A DNA stretch of 64,000 nt, from assembly GCA_025618425.1 (NCBI GenBank), contig CM046832.1, forward strand, positions 54,054,993-54,118,992, given 5' to 3'. Each line of letters starts with the position of its first letter. Position 1 is the first letter of the stretch. Position numbers and translations under genes: made by a program. This document shows, in pieces, positions 1 through 28,400 of the stretch. This stretch comes from Heliocidaris tuberculata (Eukaryota > Echinodermata > Echinoidea > Camarodonta > Echinometridae). Below the pieces are notes generated by a model. That model had not been told where the DNA came from, searched no databases, and saw nothing but the letters and a program-made list of their open reading frames with translations.

Positions 1-17750
<17,750 letters not shown>

Positions 17751-18539
17751 ATTTTCAAACGAAAACCAGTTCCACAGGAAGAAATGAATAATTTCACTGT
17801 ATTAATCCTTGGAGTTGATCACGTGCGCCTAAGATAAGGTATTCAACTTGTAATCACGGAGGGTTCAGCCAGGGAGGTGGGTCAGCTTCCCTATCTCACG
17901 ACAAACGCTGTCTCCTCATGCTAACCAAAAACTTCCCAATCACTCATGAGAGCCTGAGACAACGAACAACAGCGAGTTGGGGCAAATCTCTACTCCTGAC
18001 TGAGCCGAGCGAAAAACCAGAATGGCCTAGCAATTACACCTAACTGTTCTGGGAGATACGGATGGACGCACTACACAGAGCTGGAACAAAATAGAGTCTA
18101 GGGACCGAAGCCCCATAATGATCGACGCCACTCTATTGTGGAATTAATTTAGAGATTTTGGCCATTATCCCGAATACGCACGGAAAGAACATAACAGGGT
18201 AAAAGGCACGAAAATCCAACTTCGGAATATAAGCACTTTATGCAGGCCGTGGGTCTATAGTCCGATCTACATGAAGAGAAAATGAATCAGAATTTGGTCT
18301 GTTTACCGGATAATGCCAATATTTTGTATTGGAGAGGCAGGGGTGGGGAGATATTAACATTTTCCATTCGCATATGTGTCGAAGGCCCGAGGAAATAAAA
18401 TCACTCAATACTTGTACCAGGCCTATATGGCAACCTGGTATATAGCCCACTTCATTTACCCCCAACCCTGTCTGTTTGCCTCCAATATCTCGATACTCCA
18501 CTCGTGGTTTATATCTTGCTTTGGTAATGTAGTTGTGAC

Positions 18540-18540
<1 letters not shown>
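17751..18540. other. 5' flank of WIF1-like gene
   Basis: Upstream DNA for the minus-strand WIF1-like gene. It is somewhat richer in GC than the introns at 17820-18120. No TATA box or other promoter motif could be assigned with confidence. Confidence 0.35.

Positions 18541-18616
<76 letters not shown>
18541..18616. repeat. (TA)n microsatellite
   Basis: Pure TA dinucleotide run of about 75 bases. Confidence 0.95.
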
Positions 18617-18623
<7 letters not shown>

Positions 18624-18769
18624 CCCATATCTTGTGTATCAGGGAGACACTTTTTGTCTTTTTTCTTTGTCCTCTTGTCTCCCTAATACACCATGCCCTA
18701 TTATGACGGAAAAAACCTCATTGTCGTGTGTCTCCGAAAAGCGGGATCCAGTGAAATATATCCACCTTT

Positions 18770-19056
18770 CCTCTTTCTCCCTTACTCTCTCTTTCTCTCT
18801 CTTTCTTTCTCTCTCTATCTATCTCTTCACCTTCCTCTCTCTCCCTCACTCTCTCTATAGCTCTCCCGATATCCCATCCTTTCTCTCTTTTCTTCCCTAT
18901 ATCATTACTTAAAAGATATCTTTTGGGGTGGGGGATTTAATCCCACATATTACATTATTTCCCTCCGTTCTTTATATCGTTCTTGCTGACATTCAATGGA
19001 TTTAGAACTTGTGGTCTTCCATGAGGCCCTGTTTGATAACAATGATATTAAAACTC

Positions 19057-19117
<61 letters not shown>

Positions 19118-19146
19118 AAAAGAGTGAGAAAGGAATGAGGAGAGAT

Positions 19147-19197
<51 letters not shown>

Positions 19198-19970
19198 TAG
19201 TAAATCACCTTGACCACTTTATAATTATGTCAACTCTCTTTATGGTGGGCACCCATCCCGTTGTTCATATCCAATTGTTTGTGGCCAAAAGTGACGACAA
19301 TGGCTAACATTATTCCAAGATCTCGAGATTAGATCGTTGTTTGAGATTATTCGGATTATCAAGTTTCGTATCAAAGTAGATGCGCTTGATTAATGAAGCA
19401 ATCGTATTAGGTGAAAATAGACATATCTCAATCAAAATCCCACATACCACACCAACACAGAATATATTTTGCGCAAACGCTGTCAAATCACACGAAGTTT
19501 TGAACTGAAGATCGAGAGAGGTCGAAATCCAGTCAGAGTGAATTTTAAAAAACCAAGAGGTGCAAAAAATGTAATTAGCTTTATATGACTCATCTTTGTC
19601 ATGCTCTGTAGATCTCAATCATGAAATCAACACTTCTTTCTCTGTTATGAAGCTTCTCTTTTTCTTTCTCCCTCTAGTCCCTCTTTGGCCCCCTCTCTCT
19701 CTATTCCTCCCTCTCGTCCCCCTTTGGCTCTCTCTCTCTCTTCCTCTCTCCCCTCTTCCCCTCTCCCCCTCCATTTTTCTTTCTCCCGCCCCCTCTTTTT
19801 TCTCTCTCTCTAGCTCTAGTTACAATATTGTTGTTACAATTTTTTCCCCCAAACAGTGTCCAAACAAGCAGAGGGCGCAGTTACATTTTCAAAAAGGCAT
19901 ATTATTCTCTAAAACCTGCGTATTTTATAGAAACAACGTTTGGGGGGGGGGGGGGGAGTGGGAAAGGAGG

Positions 19971-20013
<43 letters not shown>

Positions 20014-20137
20014 AGAAAGGGAATAAAGTGGAGGAAGGGGGATTAATTTGATTTGATTTGATTTGATTTATTTATTTATCTTTATGATCCTTTTTTTCTT
20101 CAAACATATTTTACAAACTGAATTACAACATAATAAA

Positions 20138-20168
<31 letters not shown>

Positions 20169-20631
20169 GAGAGAGACTGGGATGGGGGAGTGGGTACTGG
20201 AAATGGGAGAAAAAGTCGTATTTCACTTTGTAAATGCTCAGTAGGATGGGGACCGGTCGAGGGAGGAACAAGAATTTATTCTGATCGAGAATCGGAAAAT
20301 GAATTATTCCATCATTTGACATATTTCCAGTATATATGGTTGCAGAAATTTGGTATATGATATATATTTTACTTTTCTTTGTCATTGAGGTCCGAACATT
20401 TCAAACCCTGAAAACAACTCCGTTCCATCATAGGTATTCGGAACAGGAGCAGAAGGGTGAGGTGGTCGCCCCCGCCCTTACCGGTATATGGCGCTGTTAA
20501 AGTACATCATATTTCCTTGCCCTTTCAGTAGTAATATAACCTGCATGGAACGATAACAACGCATTATATACCATGCATTGAATATCCAGTGCTATAATCT
20601 CTTCTAAGCTACACGATCAGAAGCAGAAACA
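18770..20631. repeat. 5' flank of amidase copy 1, left part of the tandem duplication
   Basis: From about 19035 the sequence runs parallel to the flank of copy 2 at 32200-33372; for example, both have GACCACTTTATAATTATGTC and AGTGACGACAATGGCTAACA. The piece at about 18850-19018 matches copy 2 (31910-32060) only as the reverse complement. GA tracts lie at 19075-19195, 19976-20010 and 20140-20175. No gene is seen in it. Confidence 0.6.
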
Positions 20632-22453
20632 ATGGCTGAAAAACCAACCAGTATATCTGAATGCAGTGTAGATTCACCAAAAGGTGAGATATTTTGCTAA
20701 TCATTATCACACTCCTCGTATATATTCCTCACAGAGAGGTGTTATACACGCAATGCCGTTCGTAAGCGGCTTGCGAGCATTATTATTGTGTTGTAACACT
20801 ATTCAATGTAACATGGCTTCATAGCTCCCCGACGGTCAATACGAATTATCACACACAGCAACACATCACGATTTCAAACTTGTGTTTGCCAACTCCTTGG
20901 TTTGCCTACGCGATATTGACTGTATGAGCGCAGTGTTGAGTGTATGCTATTTTGATATACAATATTGCAATAACGAGAAGTCAGACTATAGCTGCATCAT
21001 AGAGATCAATGCCGTATAATTTTCTCCAGTGGCGGCTTTTTTTTTTTTTGGGGGGGGGGGCAATCCCGGCCCGTGCCCCCCCCCCCTTTGAAAGAAAAAC
21101 AATGCATTGCGCCCCCCCCCTTTTAGAACGGTAAACCTTTTTTGTTGTTTTTGTTTTTTTGCTTGTCAGAGAATTATGGACGGTAATTGGACCGCATACC
21201 CCCCCCCCCCCCCCACTGAGCGACTTTTGGAAGGCTGGCGAGACCAAAAAATACGGGTCTCCTTCCAAGCAATTTCCCAAAGTTAACAATCCTGCAATCC
21301 TGCATTTGTGTGCCCCCCCATACAAAATCCTGGATCCGCCCCTGATTATCTCCACTTCTTTCTGAGAATGAATATAGTGTCGATCACTAGAGCTTTTTTC
21401 GGTTCATTCTAGAAAAGACACAGCTGCGCTAATAGAAAAAAGGGGAAAAAGTTGCCAAATTACGAAATCAAACTTCTCTCAAGAAGAAAAGGAGGAGAGA
21501 TGAGAAGGGGCATAGGCACCGGAAGTGGGGGGGGGGGGGGCAAAATGCATTTTCGCCCCCCAAAAAGCCCCCTCCAAAAAAAAAAAAAAAAATGTAGTAG
21601 TAAAGGAGTAAAAATCGTGTGTTTATTAAAAGCTTGATTGCTTTATTACGTAATTGTGTGTGTTTTTTTAGGGATGAGAGGCATGAGCCCTTGAAAGGTG
21701 AGCCCCCTTGAATATTTGCACCCCCCCCCCAATCCCAAACTGCTTCCGCGCGCCTGAGAAGGGGCATTATCACAAAGTAACAATATTTTAACAGATGGTT
21801 ACAGAAACGCAGCAATAACAGCAATGTAAATACGTCACTGGAGCTAAGGTCAAGTAAGGTCATCCATGCAGGATCGTATAGATTTTGATCATGACCTTTG
21901 TCACGAAAGTACATCCCCAACTTAGGAGCAAATTCATGCACATGCCAACATGTATGTACCTATTTGTATTTTGCACACGAGAGTTAAACTAATTACATGT
22001 CAGAATCGGAGTTGTCAGAGTTTTCAAAAGTTAATACAAAAAATTAAATGTTCTATCATGTTCAAGGAAAAGAGAAACAGTCCTCGAATCCTAGCTCTGT
22101 ATGTACATGTATATGGATATATATGATATTTATTGTAATACATGCAGAGAGTTTGTTCTCTTCCTCCCCCATAAAGTAGAGGTGTCGTGGTCGAGTGGTT
22201 TAAACTTCGAACCCCGGCATTTCACTACTGTCCTTTGGCAAAACATTAATCTACATTTGCCACTCTCCACCCAGGTGTTAAATTGGTACCGGCAGGAATG
22301 AATTCCTTGAATGCTGTGAGCGCCGAAATCGGTAGCCTAGCTACAGCCGGGGTAATCCAATATTATTTTTATTATTATATTATTATTATTATAAACTATA
22401 AACATGTAGAATATAAGGCATGGTTTACATCAGGAAACAGCCATATTGAATCT

Positions 22454-22497
<44 letters not shown>

Positions 22498-25400
22498 TCC
22501 CTTCCTCTCCATATGTACATATAAAGCCACCTTTAAGTCAATATGTAGAATGTTGAATGAAATAAATGATAATTGATTTTTTGTGTGAAAAAAGGATGCA
22601 GTCGATATTAGACGTCAGAAAAATTAATTTAAGGGTAGGTCTGTTAATGAAACGATCTTTGTGATACTTTGGTTTCGATAACAATATTGATTACTGTATT
22701 TACATGAAGTATTGATATTATTCCTAAATAAAAATATTGATTATTATTTTGATAGAGCTGTATTCCTCCCCCTGGGTACGGAGTCCAACCATTGCACAGC
22801 TTAAAGATGTGGCAAACGAACTCGGCTTCCATTTAGAGGATGAAGAACTCAAGGTAATGTACCCCCAAATAGAGCTAAAATAGAGCTAAAACAGAGCTAT
22901 ACTAAACAAAAATACTTCTTGGGGGGGGGGGGGGGTTGAAGAGTAAAGTTATAGGTCTACATTATAGTTCTGAAATTATCATTTTGAATCTGTCCTAGCT
23001 GACATCATGGCCCATCGAGAGCTGCCATTGATTGCGATAAATCCATTCCTTTCATGATGCTCAAGTCGACCACGTGCAGTGACGTAGCCAGGATTTTTCA
23101 ATGGGGGGGGGGGGGGGGGCAGACGTGAAGGATCCAACCGCGTATAGCCATCGTAGCCAGGATTTTATTTCAGGGGGTGGGGCGCTTGTAAGCACGCAAA
23201 GGGTGAGTGGTGATGAGCACGCGAAGCATGCTCCCCAGGGGGTGAGTGCTGGGAGGGGGAGTTTTCCCCCCTCCCGCGCGAAGCGCGAAAGCTCTGACGT
23301 TTTATAGCAAATTTGAGACAAAGATAACGACTCCTTGCACTTTTTTTAGGCGGAAAGTTAGTTCGACGCCGGACCGCTTTTCAATTATTTGGATGCAATA
23401 CTGCACTGAAGCGCGAAAACTTTGACGTTTTAACAAATTTTGAGGGAAAGATAACGGCTCGTTGCGCCTTTTTAGGATTTTTTTCTCTCACTTCCCCAGC
23501 TTTTTCGCTCTCGCTTTTTTTTAGGGGCTGAATGGGGGGGGGGGGGGGGGGGATGGCCCCTTGGGCCCCCCCAAGGACCACGTGACTAGCCATCGCCGTT
23601 TAAATACTCTCTTTGACCTGCTTGAAATAATCACCATAATATTACGTAATTCATTTTTGGTAAGAGCTAAGTAAAAAAGATACTCTACTCTATTCTACAA
23701 ACTGAAACCAGTTTGTATACACGAGAAATAATTCAATGGAGATTTCATTATGTCAGTATTCCAGCTCCAATTATTCATTTACCCTGTTATGAGGTCACAA
23801 TAAATTTGTTCTTTCCCTCATGCAGGTATTCCATACTACGATAAAAGGGAACGTCGACATGATCAACAGCACCGAGTCTCTGGTAGAGCCACAGTTACCC
23901 ACAAGGTATCCCAGACTACCTGGATACAGACCGGACTTGAATGAGAATCCATACAATGCTTGGTAATAATTATCATTTTATCTTGATTAAAATATTCTTT
24001 AAGTTTTGAAGAAAAGAAGAGATAGAGGCGTACAGGCCAGTAGCGTAGCCAGGGGGGGGCAGGGGCAGACTGCCCCCTGACAACTTTTGACAGAAAGAAA
24101 TAAATTTTCCGCCGTTTTAGACTTTTTTTTTTTTTTTTTTTGCTTTTCAGAAAATTCTGGACCCCGTAAAATGTGATACCCCCACCACTGAGTGACTTTT
24201 GAAGTGCTGGGGTAATTTTTTTTTGCCTGGGTACGCCACTGGTACAGGAACAATATCATCTGGGACTGACGTTAACATTGATATGATCAACAGTATGGTA
24301 CCGAGTATCTGGTAGAGCCATACCCACAAGGTATCCCAGGTACCTGGATTTGGGACCCCTCTGTAAAACAGCGTTGTTATGGCAACAACGCTGAGCAGGG
24401 CCATCCCTCCGTCTTCTTCTTTTAATCAATTCGTTTTTTCATAATTATGGATGTATTATCATTTGTTGTTTTTAATTGACGGAAAATAAATACAATACAA
24501 TACAATCCAATAGAGACCGGACTCAATTGAGAACCCATACAATGCTTGGTAATTACTATATTTTTGTTAATTATGTATATTTTTGCTAAATGTTCCAAAC
24601 TTTCTATACAGAAACAAGGGACCGGTGATGTAGCGAGAGCCATTTTTGTTTGCAATCACCCAGTAAGACCAATGTCCAACTAAATTAATATCTGCCTGCA
24701 TGGGAATGTAACTCTACCGTAGCAAATCATTCTCCATGGAGGGTGATTTTTATGAAACCTCTCAACTCTTCTGTTCTTAAATCTGCTTAATATATCGCTT
24801 TCTATCTTGCTCGAGTCGGACAGCTTTTTTTTTTTGGTATGATTCATCAACCAATTAAATAGAATTCTCTCCAACCATCAGGTACTGGAAATGCGAAATA
24901 CAAGGTGCAAGCTCAGGTGGAAAGTTGGCGGGAAAACGAGTTGCCATCAAGGATAACGTTGCTGTGGCAGGAGTACCAATGATGAACGGTTGCCATGCTC
25001 TTGAAGGCTACACACCAGACTTTGATGCCACTGTCGTAACAAGGATATTAGACGCGGGTATGTATTCAGAAATTTTCTAAACATTATATGTCGCACAAGT
25101 TTTTGTGTTAAAAAAAAAAAAAAAGTTCTCTACAAGTGCAAAGTATAGGCCTATAATCACCAGGACGTCGATTCTGGGGCATTTCGGTCGCAGGGGCAAT
25201 CGCGACCCCTATCAGCTTTATCATGAATATGTCCGTATTGTGATCTGTACCTCAGTGTGTCACCCTCCCCCCCCCCCCCCCCGAACTGGGAGAGAGACAA
25301 AAAAAATAGACGCTTCTGTATTTGGTAAGAGCCTATTATACGAGACCGACAGCCCATAGCATGAATAGATCGACAGCCCAAGAGACCAACAATGTCAGTC

Positions 25401-28400
25401 AGGACCTTCTGAAAAGTTGTCAGAAGGCCCATGAGACGGACGTCATAAGACACCGACAGCCCATGAGTCCACATTATTGGTCTCACGAGCGTTTTGACAA
25501 GTTTTTCAGAGGGTCCACCAGATCGACATTGTCGGTCTCGCGGGCTTTCGGTCTACTGGGATGTCCCGTCTGTATTTTGCATCTTCACGTTGGCTCGAAA
25601 TCACTAATCGTTTTACGATTTTACTTTTACCTGTCTGTAATAGGAGGCATGATAAATGGGAAAACTGTTTGTGAAAACCTCATCTCATCTGGAGGGAGTT
25701 CGTCCGCTGCTAAAGGTCCTGTACTGAACCCACATGATAAGACCCGCTCGAGCGGAGGATCTAGTTCTGGAAGTGCTGTGGTAGTAAGTTTCAAACATAC
25801 TTCAGAATTTTTAGATCATAATATTTACGGGAATCTATAAATTGCTGGTTACAAAATAATGAGCAGCTGGATTGGTTTGTTGATCATCACGAAGGACTAA
25901 GGGTGTTGGGTACAGAATACGAAACTGAAAGCTGAAAGCCCACTAGACCGACAGCCAACGAGACCATCATGTCAGTCTCTTGGACCACTTTTTGTAGGGT
26001 TCACCAGACCGACATTGTCAGTCTCGTGGGATGTCGTTCTCCTGAGATGTTTCAAATGGTATTGATAATCTACTTTCCTCGTGTCCAAGTGTAGTGTTTA
26101 GGGCGTAATTTGTTAGATTAATAATAATCTATAAACTTGATATCGATTAGTCTGTTCTTGGATGCCATTTATAAGCATGATCACGCCACTTGCAATAATG
26201 GCTGGCCACTGGCTTCGAGTGATAGGCTTATCACTATAGTAGCTCTATTTTATAAATATTGTTGTTACTAAGAATCTTGGCCAATATTATGAGCACATCC
26301 CTGCCACGATATTAATGTCCTTTGGCAAGACATTAATCTACATTTGCCTCTCATCACCCAGGTGATGTAAATGGGTACCCGGTAGGAAGAAATTCCGTCC
26401 CTGCTTGAACGTCTTATCGTGGCTAAATCCGGAAAAATTATGATTGCAGGCCCCGCAGGAAAATCAGTAATACTGATAAGGCTGTCCTGGGTATAAAAAG
26501 AAGAAAGACCATAATTGTTGTACTATAACTGGTGTCTTTGATTGCAGGTCAGCGTAGGCGAAGCGGACATGGCCATCGGCAGCGACCAGGGCGGTTCAGT
26601 CAGACTCCCATCTTCCTGGACGGGTATCGTAGGGATAAAACCAACCTTTGGCCTAGTGCCTTACACTGGAGCCATGGGTATGGAGTCTTCCATAGATCAT
26701 CTTGGACCTATGTCACGGACTGTTAAAGACTGTGCTCTTCTACTCGAGGTTATACCTCTTTTCACAAATTCCTAGTAACTTTTGGGGGAGGGGAAGAGGG
26801 CAACTGCCGCTTCCTACATAAGAAAGGTTTCTAGAAATTAACATGATTAACGGCTACAGCCCATACACGAGACTGACAGCCCACGAGACCGACGGCCCAT
26901 GGGACCGACAAGGTTATCTGAGGTTAACGAGAACAACAGCCCCTGGCCTATTGACAACTTTGACAAGTGGAGATGTTCCGGAAAAGGCATCTCAGTGATT
27001 ACTGGAGAAAATTAAAAATATTTGTCAATTCACCCTGCACTATAAAGGTGCTATAAAATGTATCAAAAATGCATTTTAAAGAAAACGAAGGTTGAATGGC
27101 ATGTCGAAGATTTCCATGCTCGACATTTACCATGCATGATTATTATTATGGATTATGATTATGAATAAGCTTAAGCTTAAAATACATGTAACAGTTTTAT
27201 AATCTTATTCAAATAAAGATTAACATCCCTTTTTTCTTTTTCTATTTCACCAAAGATCATGCTTATTCATTTGCTTGCTGCCTAGGTTATTGCTGGATAC
27301 GATGAAGGGATGGATCCTCGACAGCACCCGAACATCACCATTCCAGAATACACAAAACAGGTATTTGGTATAAACATTAGTATTCCACACAACCTTTGTT
27401 TCATGATAGGCGATTTCGTGGTTGCATGGTGATGAAATTTATGAATGTTCTAATTTTGCTTTTTGATCGTAACGTTCCCCCCCCCCAAAAAAAAAACCCT
27501 CCGACTTTTACAAGTATAATTATTTTGAATGATATCTATACATGCATGAGGACCCATTCAATACAATGACTAGTTGTATGTCAAAGCATCAGTCTTTAAC
27601 TCTCTCGCTCTCGCTCTGTCTATAAACGTGGGCCTTATTTATAAGTATCGCCTATACATACCCATCCACCTCCCATACAGGATTTTATCTCGTCCATTTA
27701 AAGATAAGTGGAATGGTATATACTGATGCTGTTATATTGATGATTTTCAGTTGGAGGATTCGAACATTAACGGACTCAAAATCGGCATACTTCAAGAAGG
27801 ATTCACGGCATCCAATGCTGATCATGAAGTGAACGCACTTTTGAAAGACGTCATCAGCAAACTGGCATATCTGGGAGGTGTCATCATGGATACATCTATA
27901 CCTCTACACTTAAAAGGTGTCTCTTTACATCATGAGGATCGTCAGAGTCATATAGGCTACGGGGGTGGGGGGGGGGGGGGGGTACGGGCTGAGTTGGCAA
28001 CCCCCCTCCCTCGAGAATTCTGAAATATTCAGGCAAATATGGGCAGCTGCCAACTCATATTATTTTATCAAAGTCATCCACTTTTATGAATATAACATAA
28101 TTATGGTTCATTTTGAACATTTAAAAAGTGTCTGATTAAAGTCTTCACAGTTTAAGAAAAATTGAGTTTCATGAAATTTTCTTTAATAATCATTACAAAT
28201 AAACTTACGTTTTCTGGACCACTTTCGAAAGTAAAAGTTTGGTTTATCATTGTATATTACTCAATAAAAATAATGAAATCCTATCAAAAATAATTATAAT
28301 CATAATCATGATAATTATTTCCTTCGTATTTTATCTTGCCTTGTGCATGCAGGACCTGCAATTTGGCAATGTACAGCGGAAGGAAATTACGAAAACATGG

